Part shown: positions 35,776 to 49,737 of the stretch, piece after piece
Layout: every line of letters begins with the position of its first letter
How positions within the stretch are numbered: the stretch's first letter is position 1
Assembly: GCA_002633005.1 (NCBI GenBank)
Contig: NMRA01000168.1
Location: 713,188-777,187, forward strand
DNA length: 64,000 bases
Origin: Phoronis australis
Lineage: Eukaryota > Phoronida > Phoronidae
Direction: 5' to 3'
Position numbers and translations under genes: made by a program
The notes under the pieces: model-generated
The model's input: the letters and a program-made list of their open reading frames with translations, nothing else
What the model was told of the DNA's origin: nothing
Databases searched by the model: none

Positions 35776-37884
35776 TGAAACTGATCACATCACTGCAATT
35801 ACGCAAAGGAAGACTTGCGTGCAACCACGGCACATTTGGGGGAGAGCGTTAGGCTGTCTATGAAGCTATTCCTTCCTCGGCAGACGGAATATGGTACGCC
35901 ACAAACTAGAAAATAAATAAAACAAGTTTATGTAGATGAGGTTTGGGGTTGCAGTTTCAACAAGGAAATATGGTGTACAGAATGTTTGAAAACTCGTCGC
36001 CCGCATTTAGCAGACTTGCAATTTTCTGGGGTTGTTTTGTGTCACTGTACAAAACTATGCCTTTTACTATAACGAAACGGTGAAAAGGAACCATTTTGAT
36101 TCTTTTCCGTTTTATAAAAGGTGGAATTTTATAGGGAATGGTGGTTAAAGCCAAACAAACGGTAATATTTTTTCACGTTTTCTTGGTCGTAAAAGACGAA
36201 GTTTTCTGCATTGTCTGCAATACTGAATGAGATTACTAAAACACGCTGGGAATATGGTACCTACTGTCTTTCGTGCAAACACTCATCATTATCAGAATGT
36301 CTACCGATTAGAATTGAAAGCGTTAATTCAAAACGATGAATCCGTGAAAGCACGTCTCAAAGGTCTGTCATCTCCGGAAAACTTCGACAAGGAACACCAA
36401 CGTTGGATAGAGTGTCCAGAGAGGAATTACTATCAGCAACGTTGAAGTAGTGTGGTTGAAAATTTTCCCAAACGTCTGCGTGGTGATCATGATAAGGTGT
36501 GAACTCTCAGTGCAAATCCTAACGACACGCAATCATCCAGAGAATAATGACAACCTTGTGTAAGATGGGAAAAACTGATGACCTTAGCTCTTCTGCATAT
36601 TCAGTGCGGGAATGTTGGACGTTACAAAATCCTAGCTTTATTTTACAGAAGAAACAGGGGAATGGATGACTGGACTTTGAGTTATATGAAAGTGTTCTCC
36701 CACCTAATTCCTCTAGTAGTCAGTCAAAATCAGGATCCCGATCAATACATGTAGTTCGAGACTTCTGAGAAGTATATTCTACATGTACATGTAGGCAAAT
36801 GTACATGAGAGTGATCCAACAATAAAAGAACACCATAATACAATGTCTTAAGCCGGCTGTGTGAATTTCATTTGCCTGTTCGAAACACAGCATGTTTTCT
36901 CTCCCAAGTGAGCGAAAGCATCATGTGTTTCTGACTAGGAGTTTTTTATAAAGTGTAATCGTGCCATCAACAACTCTGAACCACCTCAACAAAGGTCTCA
37001 ATTCAGCACATATGTTGAGAGAGAAGGATCGAGATTCAACACATCACATACGTACATTAACTCGGGTGTTGTTCTACCGCTAACCCGCCGTTTGATTCAA
37101 AATTGGTGCACGCCCCAAGGTGTCGAAGCAGCTTAAAATGCTTTGCATTGGCCGACGAAACGTTGCTCAAAACAGTCTGGTAATTAGCTTGGTGCTGGAT
37201 GAAAGATAGCATCCGTCGAAATAACTGCATTGTGATTGTGGAAGTTTAATTCGCCTAAGGAGAATCTTGGCAGCCAACAATTGTGAACTGGACATCAGAA
37301 AACACAAATCCAGCGGTATTACAACGTTGAAAAATATACCTTTTCACAAACAAAAAAATAAAATTGTAGAGTTCAACATAAGGTATGCTCTCACGGTTTG
37401 TTCCAATCCTTAAAATTGATTAGTGTCACATGTGTGAATGGGCGATTGTACGAGATTTTGGATATCAAACAACGGTTGTGCTTTTACGTGTACTGTACAA
37501 TATTCAGGGTAGAGTTCAGTAGGTGTGCAGTCGTGCTCTCATTGAAAATACGCGACAATGTCTCGCGTAGTCTCGCAAAATCTTGCTCTTCTAGTGATGT
37601 CCGACAGGGGTACTTGTGTCACTGAACTCTATAACAGTGGTGAAACCATAGAATAATGTACCAAAGGGACGGGTAAGTGAACTGTTAAAACAATATCGGT
37701 TTCGAATTTAACCTATACGATTTGAAAAGCGTCGTTCACCGTTCCTGGGTTAGCTCCTATTCAGAAGCTATAGCTGCCGAAAGTAATTTTTGACGCGAAA
37801 CAAACTCCTTTATAAAATAGAAAATATGTGTGCACTGTGTTGGGTGCACATTTTTGAAACGAATATTATTTGATTCACTTATAG
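35776..37884. other. Intron 2 of NIDO gene 1
   Basis: A 72-codon plus ORF (36227-36445) contains a coding-looking stretch (SSPENFDKEHQRWIE), but it has no splice partner and no recognised family. TACATGTACATGTA occurs near 36780. Nothing else is supportable. Confidence 0.4.
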
Positions 37885-38066
37885 GGAAAGGAGGCTCCCT
37901 ATTTTATCGAGAAAGTGTTAATCGGACACTGTTGGACAAAGCTACAGGAGAACTACGAAACTCAGGTGCAACCGCCACACTGGAAAGATTCCAAGCCCTA
38001 TGGATGTTCATAGCCACTTGGAAAGACGTGGCTTTCTATGGCGCAGACAACGACGGTAAACAAAAG
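37885..38066 (+). CDS. NIDO-domain secreted protein 1, exon 3
   Basis: The 182-base exon follows ATTCACTTATAG. It reads GGSLFYRESVNRTLLDKA, LERFQALWMFIATWKDVAFY and GADNDGKQK, matching the NIDO middle (GG-(I/V)YYRET-----LL--AT--I ... (F)-P-W--IATWD-VGYY). The nearer GTAAAC donor would break the frame of exon 4. The GTATTG donor at 38067 gives phase 0 and the family junction before RNTFQ, so it is chosen. Confidence 0.9.
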
Positions 38067-39069
38067 GTATTGACTACTGTGCATCAATAAAGGGGCATTA
38101 TTTACATGCAAACCATGCATTGGTTAATATTGGACATGAGACACCGGTGCATGAAGTTGTTTCCGCGTCTATTAGTCGACCCACTACCACGAGTATAGGC
38201 GAGGTTTAAGCAAATACATGTACACGATTTTCATCTCGTTCTCAAAGTAAGAAGGGGTCCAAACATAGGAACTACTAACACAGTCCCAATTAAATGTGAC
38301 CAATGAGCTCTGACCCGAGGGTAGATGTGCATAGGAAAACTCGATGAATGTCTGTTTTAAGGGAAATGTTCTTACTTATTTCTTGAAAATGAATTAATAA
38401 ACAGACTGCGACGTGCTGTTTGATCTACTCTTCACGTAACCTTTTTGTGCAGGGGACTGTATCACATATTTGTTACTACCCTCGGGATTTTTAAACATCG
38501 TTTATGTGTGTGCAGACATTGCCTAGGATGTAAAATAAGTGATATTGAATTAATAATAAGCAAAACTCGATCTCACTACATGTTCCCGTACGTGCAGTAA
38601 AGGAAGTGGACTCGTGTTCATGTATCCCACTAGACAATTCCGCCTCCTCTATCTTTAGCTTCTTAAGTGTGTCACTAATTTGTGACGTTTGCTAAAAAAT
38701 AAATGATTTGTCTGTTTGTTTAAAACAAAAATGCACCGCTCAGAAAAACAAGAAAATATTCAGCAGTGGCGCTAATACCGAGCTGTGGTCGTTTTTCAGT
38801 AATTTAACACTAATAATCAAAAAAATGGCAAATCGAAACTAACGGGATTTGCTTGTCATCTTTACTTACTTTTCCATAATCACGTATGTTTTCTTGTACT
38901 GAGAATACACCGTTGAGTATTTTCTCGTTATGATCGAAAAGTAAGCGCAGACCTCAACTTGGGTTAATGAAAATCTTCTCTTGACAATCAATGTCAATGG
39001 TGCACAACTCTGGACAACTTCATACGAGCTATAAACTTGATGGAGAAGATTTCGAAGTTTCCATGTCAC

Positions 39070-40205
39070 GATGACGAAGGTTTAATACTGCGAAGGTCCA
39101 GTAATCCGAATGCCCATTACTCTGAAGGTTCGTAATCTTCTAAAATTCACTACTTTGAATTTCCACTATTCCAAAACTAGGGCCCGGTCTCTAATCTTTG
39201 TATTCGAAAATAGCTCGAAATTATTTTTGGCAATTTCTCTGCTCCTTTTGTGCGAACTCAAGATAAGTTGTTATCAAACTATGCTCGAATAATTATAGTT
39301 CATGCATACGAGTTCCTAGTCCAAACCCAACCCTAATATTGGATTGAAAACTCGAAATTTTGAGTTTAAACTCAAATTTTAGCTTTCATACTGGATTTGT
39401 CAACTCCAAACTAGGACTAATAACGTCATCCCACGTATATGTAAGTCATTATGTACTCGAACATAGAGTAATAGACACTTATCTTGAGTTCGCACAAAAG
39501 TAAACTAAAATATGCCAAACCTTATTTCAAGTTTCATTTCGAGTAAAAAGATTCGGGACTGGGCGCGGAACTCCAACAGTTCGCTACTCTGATCGTTTGA
39601 TCACGACACATTCTCAAGCAGAGACAACATCTGGGGCACGGCTGCGACGTCCAACGGCGGTAACAAATTTAAGAAGACTAAATGGTACTACCTGATTTCG
39701 TGAGAACTGGCAAGGACATATTGGCCTACTAACTTCATTTAGTTTCGACCCGGAAGTTTGCGTCGCGCTGCAATTCGATCTTGACATGAATTTGATGAAT
39801 GGTGTCATGGTTGATAATTCATCTGCATTTCTACTTCACATCATTTTCAAATTCAAATGTGTACTCATTTAAGACATGCAAGCGATTTTGCATGCACATG
39901 AAATCTGAATAGCTGGCCAACCGATTCTAGTTGTGCTGGCCAGCTGGAAACGGTGCTCATTGTCTACATGGAATCCAAACAAAGTGTTTGAGTGCCCGGG
40001 CGTTGTTTTCGATATACACATGTACGTGCATCTAATAACCGGAATATTGTTTATTTTTGCATGTAAAAGTTTTAAAATCACGTCTGAGTTTGAAAGTTAA
40101 GATATTTTTGGAGCGTCGAATATTCGGAGTGGTGAATCGTCGAAGTAGTGAACCTTCGGAATAGTGAACCTTCCAAGTTGCAAATCATTGAAATAATGGG
40201 ATGTT
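39070..40205. mobile_element. Transposon bounded by inverted arrays of a 16-base TTCACTACTCCGAAGG-type unit
   Basis: The left end has several tandem variants (CCATTACTCTGAAGG, TTCGTAATCTTC, TTCACTACTTTGAA, TTCCACTATTCC) at about 39075-39175. The right end at about 40110-40200 carries the same unit on the opposite strand (GGAGTGGTGAATCGTCGAAG, GTAGTGAACCTTCGGAATAG). Inverted terminal arrays of short repeats are a feature of several non-autonomous DNA transposons of marine invertebrates. The interior has no transposase but contains a foldback (39245-39500). Confidence 0.6.
39245..39500. repeat. Foldback repeat with perfect 23-base arms
   Basis: The arms are 39245-39267 (beginning CTTTTGTGCGAACTCAAG) and its exact reverse complement at 39478-39500. 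Weaker complementarity continues inwards (TATGCTCGA / ATGTTCGAG, ACTAGG-type blocks) towards a centre near 39372 (GAGTTTAAACTC). The whole 256 bases could fold into a long hairpin, as in a nested MITE. Confidence 0.8.
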
Positions 40206-40549
40206 CCCATTTCCAGCGATGTAAGCAACTTAAGTAACACGCTAAATTACAACCAGATGAACAATTTTGTTAAGTCATTCGCCGACTAAAATTCATAACC
40301 GTCTGAGTATGCAGTGAGGTGTAATCACTCACTTAAGCATGGGTGATTTCAAACTTTTGCAGGAAATAATGCGAGAATGTTCTCTTTCTGGACCACATTA
40401 CATCCCAATTTGTGTCCAAATCTTTGCGAGCAACCGTCACAGCATCTCCGTTCCTGGTATTACATGGGCGTCTAATAAAAAAGTCGCCCCTGCATCACCA
40501 AACCTCTGCATGCTACTGCCCCAGTGCTAAAAATGTTTATAAAGTACCT

Positions 40550-41470
40550 TTTGTTTCATGCAGAATGTTGCTCTACATTATGCAAATGGTTTCAAACGGT
40601 TATCGGGCTGATAAATCTGGCCGAACCTAAATATTTGATCGTGTGTAGCGGGGCTAATCCACAACTATACTTGTCTCACAGTGTATATTCATGATACATG
40701 GGGCTTACGTAGAATATTTTGCATCTGGTTTCACACGGTAACCTCTTGGATGGGTTTACCTCAAATTTTAGCCCTTCTTTAGTCGTCTGGTAGGAACACC
40801 GACCACTGAAATTGTCTGGCATCTTACCTTTGTGAAATGTACAGTGATACTGAGCATCGTGCAACTGGTTTTAAACGGTTACGTAGTGGCTTGTTCTATC
40901 TCGATTCAGATATTTGGACGTGTCTGGCGGGGCTAACCCACCACACATTTGTCTGGCAGTGTTTATTCGTGATACCTGCGCACACAGTGAATATTTTGGA
41001 CTCGGTTTTAAGCAGTTACCTCTCGGTTTGATCTAGCTCAATTAGCAAACCATTTTGATAATGGTCTGGCAAGGGCATCCCACCACTAAAATTGTCTGGC
41101 ATCTAACTGTTGTTCCATGTACAGTGATGCGGAACATAATGCAATTGGTTTCAAACGGTTACCTGGTAGATTGATCTAGCTCAACTCGAGTATTTGGGCG
41201 TGTCTGGCGGGGCTCACCCAACTCTAGATTTGCCTGACACTGTTCAATCGTGATACCGTGGCGCATGGTGAATATTTTGCGACTGGTTTCTTGCGGTTAC
41301 CTTCTGAGATGATCTAGCTCAAATTTTTACCTTGTTTATAACCGCCCGGCGGATACTCCCCACCAATGAAATTGTGTGGCATTGGCCAATTTTGATGCAG
41401 TGGAATACGCAGTAGGTGTCCAAGGCAGTTTGAAGTGGTTACCAGAAAAGACGATCTAGCTCAATGTTTG
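40550..41470. repeat. Tandem satellite, about 140-bp unit with 280-bp higher-order dimer
   Basis: The anchor GGTTT(C/T)AA(A)CGGTTACC recurs at about 40588, 40727, 40867, 41004, 41147, 41285 and 41427, at spacings of 137-143 bases. Alternate units are more alike: type A has TGGCGGGGCTAACCCA and type B has GGTCTGGCAAGGGCATCCCA or similar. This gives a dimer period of about 279 bases. Recurrent GCCAGAC lies on the minus strand. The array is decayed and non-coding. Confidence 0.85.
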
Positions 41471-41933
41471 AGTGCCATTCTCTTGGCTCCCCTGACCACA
41501 CTCACCAAAGCGAACCTGCCAGACCGCCGTTTGCAAGCGTGAGGATACCCATCTAGCACGGAAAGAAAATCGGTTACCTTTGCATGCCCAAAAATCTCTG
41601 GGATCCCGGTGTATTTATATGAAATTTGTTCATCATATACTACTCAGTGGAGTTTTGATATGTAGCGTCACTTTATTTTTACTACGGAGCCATTTTTTCA
41701 AATTACTTAACTTGTGATACTAAATGTAAGCCTTCTCGTCATATGCACGTGATATGAATAACATATGATAATTACATACTGATATATTCAGCTGCTTGCT
41801 TGTATCGTGCTCAATAACTCAGGTTTTGCTTGTTGGATCTGACTGAATGTTTATTGTTATTGATTACCTTTATGTAAGTTAATAAACTTATTTAATTTTC
41901 TGAAGTAGAGTGACATGTTGTCAGAAATTGTAA

Positions 41934-43494
<1,561 letters not shown>

Positions 43495-43656
43495 GTTGGC
43501 TTCAATGACGGGGACGGCAGTAACTACTTTTCAGTGAATGGTTCTTTAACAGAGCGAATAATAAATCTGCCGACCATGACGAACTGTGGAATTCCGGGAA
43601 AGTTCGTTTTCCAAATAGATGGAGCAGCAATTCAGGGATCGGGNACAGGCAAATAA
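43495..43656 (+). CDS. NIDO-domain secreted protein 1, terminal exon 5
   Basis: The exon follows GGTGATTGTAG in phase 0 and ends at TAA (43654-43656). It reads VGFNDGDGSNYFSVNGSLTE, then TNCGIPGKFVFQIDG, the end of the NIDO domain (AGFN-GDG--YF-(L/I)PGS ... SN---PG(R/K)W-F(R)ID(G)). One undetermined base (43644) is a Gly codon third position. The protein stops about 12 residues after the domain, so the predicted product is 265 residues: signal peptide plus a single NIDO, without the EGF, sushi, AMOP or VWD modules that usually accompany NIDO. The five exons join with consistent phases and no stop. A plus-strand AATAAA was not seen close downstream. Confidence 0.92.
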   Translation, partial: VGFNDGDGSNYFSVNGSLTERIINLPTMTNCGIPGKFVFQIDGAAIQGSXTGK

Positions 43657-46600
43657 TGTCATTTTTAAAGGACACTACTCTTACGGTAGGTTTGACACGA
43701 ACACGTGTAAGTGAGCTGTTAATACTCCTAACAATGATACAGCGACGCTTGATTTTATAGTAAACTTTCGGCTCAGGTGTGAATTTGGGAAATCTGAAAG
43801 GGGGCACTTGAAACTGCTTGAATGAAAAAGTGTAACGAATTCCTTATTTTAGTGTGATCACGGGCGCAATTAATTAACAATGTTATAATGCGACTGCACA
43901 AAAAAACCTGCCTCATAAGCAACTTGGGCTTGGTAATTAGTCGTCTATTTTAAGTATTCAATGGACATCACACACTTTCATTCTAAATTTTGGCCGACTA
44001 TTGAAGACTCCAGTTACACAGCGCTATTACCAATGGCATAACTTTAAGAATTTAAGATTATTAGCATCATCAACGTGAACGGCAAGTGAAAGACCGCTAT
44101 ATTAATCTATAGGACGTCTACCCCAAACATTTTCGTAGAAATTAACCTGCTGTGTTGAGCTCCTCATATCAAATTAACACACTGCTCACACTGTCAATTG
44201 GTAAAACATGTTGCCTTTGTCTCATATGGGAAGATTATCTGCTCTTGATGGCGCATATATGAACGTTAGACTTCCAGAAACAACACGTTTGTATCCGTGA
44301 AGGTCTCGACTTCTTGAGCAACACATTTAAACTGCCCCGTGACTTTAAATGCTGTGCATTTCCCTAAGCTGAACTGTCTATGAAACCTTAAACATACGCT
44401 GGGTATTTAGGATCAGGGCAAGATAAAATGGTTTGTTGCAAAAGAAATTACCACCAGTACTTATAGCAATAACGTAGCATTTTAAATGTATCATTTAAAG
44501 TAATTTTCGCTTCTGAGAAGCTAAGGATTTCCGTTGGGTTTTACAGAAGCGCTGATTTACCAAATAATGGACAGCTTTTTTCAGTTCAAATTGAGGTAAA
44601 AATGCAATTACGGTTCTTGCAGAAAACATAGCAAGATATTCGCCGAAGCTTGAAAGGATGCAGCCGGACCATTGGACGTTTAAGTACAAACGAACCAATC
44701 ATCATGAAAAGCTTAAACTTCGCTGGGACGCGCGAGAAGTGAAGGATATTTTAGGATGCGAGACTGGTCGTCTAGATTTATTTGCCATCAACGTAAGTTG
44801 AGTTACATTGACTTATGTTGCGTATTTCACAACCTAGTACTTCTCCGGGTGCATGTTTGAGCATGACTACTTGCAGATTTGCAAGCCTCCTTTCACGGTG
44901 AAACAGTCTTTACAGATCAAATTCGCAGATAAGTGCGTGGGTTCAGTTAATAAATCGAGAAGCAAAACGGGGACGTATGTGCCAACCCAAAGTCTCGCGA
45001 GTTAAGCTAGTGCGATCACGCAATTTGGTTGCATCAGATGGTGATGTATCTCGAATTTTTGCATGGTTTTGCACCTTTGCAAGATTCTTTTGTCTGCGAA
45101 ATGCGCCCCTGGTGCTTTACTACAAATGAGGATTTTCGAAAGAATCTCTCCGAAAAAGAAAATATTGTGACATTGCCGAGAGTAGGAATGTGTACCGTCA
45201 ACATCTACACATATTTTCTGCACTGGATTGACTGTGACGCATCCAGGAAATCAACCGGCTAAGACATTTGGCGAAGACTAATGAATGCAGGCAGTGTCAT
45301 TCGGGGAACAGTATGGGTGGTAATCATATTGAGACAACATGTCTCGCATCAGAGAACCCATGAGATATTTTCCAGAAATCCAGTTGCTAAACTCCTCCAC
45401 CAAAGCTCTTTCATAATAGTTTCATATCTAGCTCAATGATTATTAAAATGTTCTTAATTTGTTCAAATATTTGAGTTGACCATCTATCTACGAAAGCGCT
45501 AGCTAAGACGTTTTACATTAGAGTACATATCCTGAACGCTCAAGGTCTTGTTCTAACTTCAGCAACGATTAGTACGCTGCGGTCGGTGATACGAATTTTT
45601 GAAAGGCAATCTCGCCATTTTCCGAAGCTTTAAAAGAGGCCGGAAATACATGTACATGTTTCAGCATTTTAATATGAATTTTGATTACTGGCATCCACAT
45701 ATTCCTAAATAGTGCATAGTATTTTTCTTTTTTACATTGAAAAGTAACATTTTTAGTTCCGTAAAGCCCCACTGCAAGCGCCGTTTTTCGTGACGTCACT
45801 GAGGCTATAAAGCACAAAAAGGTATAGTTCATTAGCCGTGCAAGTACGTAGTCCAGTCCACAGATCAACATGTGCATACTCACAACCTTTTTCGTTTTTC
45901 TTTTGTGTGACTTTGATTCATCCCAGGGCCTAACTAGCTGTATGAAGACTACAAATAGGTACCAGTAGCGCTGTGTCTTGCAATCCGCTATATTCCGAAA
46001 ATTCACATAGCCCGGGAAGTTCCCCTTGTCATCTCGTCGCGAAACGTGTATCAATATGTAGAGCTCTACACCGTCAGGGGAGCGTGCAAATATCTGGGAG
46101 TCAACCGACACTCACCTAAGTAAAAACGATCTAGTAAACGTTATTTTATTTTATTTTATAATTTTTAGCCTTTTGTATCAAAAAACAGTACGCTCAACAC
46201 ACGCTATTAGTTCCTAAAAATTTGCGACATCTGTCGGGAAATGATGACAGCTTCGCAGGAGCAAATTTTTCATCAAATTCGATTTCCTGGTATTGAAATA
46301 CTAAAAACTTGTAAGGAAATGAAATCAGTCCTAGTTATTTGTTGTGACATGTATACAACTTCGAAGAACAGTTCGCTTGAAGGAACAACTCGGTGAACGA
46401 AACTGGCCAATAAGGCAACAGGTGACTTCACCGAAAGCCGACCTTAAGGTAGGTGGATACACAAACAAATTAATTTTGACTGTTTTTTACATTTTTCATA
46501 TCATCTTAATCTTCAATTTTTCATGCACAGTATACTGAAAAAAAATAAAGCCATTTTGAGAATACAAAGTTTTTTTTAAATTATATTTGTCCAAGCTTCA

Positions 46601-49600
46601 GTAAGTCATATGGCTTGAGTGCTCAACAGCTCATTGGCTGACAAGTGGAGCGGAGCTTATACCAGGACACTAGCTCTAATCTAATCCTGTCAACAGACAT
46701 TGCGTAACCGGACAATCGAGAGTGCTGTACCCGCCAGCTGATATTGATGTTTTGTAGCAAGGTCAAAAATAAACTAATTCTATTTTTGACCATGTGAAAG
46801 TTGGTGGTGGAATGGTGAACTGGTTCCTGTTCCGAACCTGAGCCTGTTTGTCCATCTGCAAAAAAATAATTTGAGTACGCCAAGTTCTACTGAAGCCAAC
46901 ACTGCACTCAGCTTGAGGAGTCAGTGCAGAAACTGTGCGTGTGCAAGAGAAGTCGGAAAGGCGAGGTGGCTTGCGAGAGGACGCTGAGCGTCGACGTGGG
47001 TGGTGTTGCACGATTCTATGAGAGTGCATGCATGCACGCGCTGTGAAGACACGCCGCGTTCGAGACAACTACATGCCTTCAGAGTAGAGTTTTTGGAGAT
47101 AAACCGTGCTTCTGTGCTAGGAACCCGCCATGGAGAAACTAGGCTGCCAAACTCAGGGGATTTTTAACTTGCCGCCGGCCGTAACCCAAAGAATTAGTGA
47201 AATGACCTAGTTTCCAACATAACAAAATTGTTCTCGTGCATAGATTCAAACGTATTCCCGAACTAAAACTCATGATATTATACGATTTTAGTGGAAAGCA
47301 ATATCAGAAAATTTTGTAACTTGAGAATCTCACCCAAGCGACGCTATTTTTGCTGAAAGTGCTATTTTCATCCCAAAGTCCATTCGGTCAAAATGTTGGC
47401 GGCACAGGCACGTGAAAATCATTACGATGAAAGTAGTTCTTTATCCTCGTCGCCAATATTGTTATGTAGACAGTAACGAGGCGATTTGATATAACACATA
47501 CGTGAATGTTGGTTGATGAAGAGATGGTAACTACATACATGTATAATATTGGAATACTAACAAACAGGTCTATGCAATACAGTTAGAGAGTCTTTTATCA
47601 CTCTGAGTGGAGGATTCAGATGAGTCGCGTGTGTGGGCGGCACACCAGTACAGCAGACAATAGATCAACGCTAAGCTCCGCCCACGACAGCCATATTTGT
47701 TTTGGTCGTATGTCGTGCTCCACAAGATCGCTATAATGATTAAAATTACGCTATAAACAAACATGTATACACCATTTTCTAAACATGAAGTAAATATCAG
47801 CTTTATTTCTAGTACATCAACAAAAACTTGAACAGAATGACCGCGCATTCTGAACGAATTTTGACCTCAAATAGCAATCGAAGCCCGCTTAACTTCAAAG
47901 CCGTTTTTCTCGGCTCGGGCCTATTTTTCCGCAACACGTGGGTCACTTTTTTTACAAAATTTGTAAATTTGAAATCCTCTAGGACTGAAGCAAAATCGCG
48001 TGCCAGGGTTTTTTGATACATGGACCAGATTTTTAGTTATTAGACGGAAAATGACCAAATGACAGAAAGTGACGTGCTTGCCCCAACTCACACGCAAAAA
48101 AGCCACGAAATCAATATTATAATGATTGTGTACATATATCTGGTATGTATAAGTAGAATATTGCGTAAGGAAACAGTTGGTGATAATCCCTGTGCTGAGA
48201 GGCATTCAACCAATGAGCTTTATACCTAATATGCTTGATTTATCTTATTGCCTTCACCTACTGTATGGTACAGCCACAGTGACGTCAGACGCGCGTTAGC
48301 CAATAGGACATAACAATAAATTACAGCAAAAAACATGTTGTTGTACTTCAGGAACCTTTTAACAAAAGATATGTTACCGACAGGACACCGGAGAATTTTT
48401 CCGAAAATCTTGGCAAATTGAATGATTAATGAGACGGTGTGCGATAAACTGGTTCTTCCTATTACACTGACGAGAATGTCACGGTGCCAAAATAGATCAT
48501 CAGTCTAACCACCGCTTTTAGCCTGGGGGAGCGTCCACAGAGCAACAAATCTGTCCTGCGGACAATTTTTACAGCAGTGACTTCAGAGGACTACATTTCT
48601 CAAGTTACAACTTGACTTCCACCAGTGACAATATTCACCATGTGCCTACATAGTCCTGTCATTCTCGGGCTCCAGAGGGCCCAACCTAGAAAAAATTGCA
48701 ACAGAAGGTTTTCCTACATAAATGGCATCTTCAAGCATCCCTTGGTGTCAGAAAAAAATCTACCGAAATCGGAGTGGCGGAAGTCGGTTTTTCAAGATGG
48801 CAGAACCAATGACTGACAAAACCGGTGTTTACTGTTTTCTGGCATATTACTTTTATGTAACAGCTAAAAATAAAACAATACATTTTGTCATAGATTATGT
48901 ACTTTTCATAACAGGCATACCAATCAAAAGATGCCAATTTTCCGTAAAATAAAACCAACATGGTCGACAAAATGGCGACCGAAACGGCAATTTGGAACAT
49001 GTTGCAAGATTTCTTTTTATATTTTGCCCTGACAATGGCAAAAGTTTTATTCTTTTGTATGTTGGACAATTTAAAATATTTGGACTTTACAATTGGTCAC
49101 TGGTTTGCGAGAAAAAAATCAAGATGGCTAACAAAATGGCCGCCAAATGGCTGCCAATTCACAAACCCCAATTTACCGTATTTACGTTCTACAAACTTTG
49201 CTTGTAACCTGATACGCATTTACACAAAACATTTTACAATCTACAGTCAGGGTTAATGATACTAAATTTTAATCACATTTTAGATTATATAACATGAAAG
49301 TTGGTGTGTTTTTCAGAAAAGGCTTTAATTAAATTTTCATAATATATTTCACAAACTCAATTATTTTTCTGAAAAATATATTCATTCGAGGTATCAAAAT
49401 AATATTTGTTAGGAAAACATGTTATTCTGGTGGAATTATTGGCTTATTCATTACACAAACCCTTAATAAAATTGGGCAGGAAGTGGCTTGTTTTGCTATT
49501 GGAGATACATTATTCATTATTCCCAAGCATCAAGTTCGTCTGCTGCTAGTATTGAGAATTTGACTGCTGACTCCACCTGAATTTGATGAAAAGCCAATAG

Positions 49601-49737
49601 GATTGTGTAACAAAAAGTTATAAATCGAGTTTTAATCATTAGGACTCACAATTTGTTTAATATGCATGCTTTTTATGAACATAGGTAACTGATTTTAGAG
49701 GAAATTAGTGCCAGCAAACAAAACGACAGTGATCTGC
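43657..49737. other. Intergenic stretch without a recognised gene
   Basis: A 180-codon minus ORF at 45569-46111 has no recognised feature. Repeated AAAATGGC motifs lie at 48.7-49.2 kb. No splice-consistent exon, RNA gene or repeat boundary could be supported. Confidence 0.4.

Noticed and set aside
36227-36445. 72-codon plus ORF in NIDO intron 2
   Set aside because: Coding-looking wording but no acceptor/donor fit with neighbours and no recognised family.
45569-46111. 180-codon minus-strand ORF
   Set aside because: No family features, composition not convincing, no exon partners; kept as probable chance.
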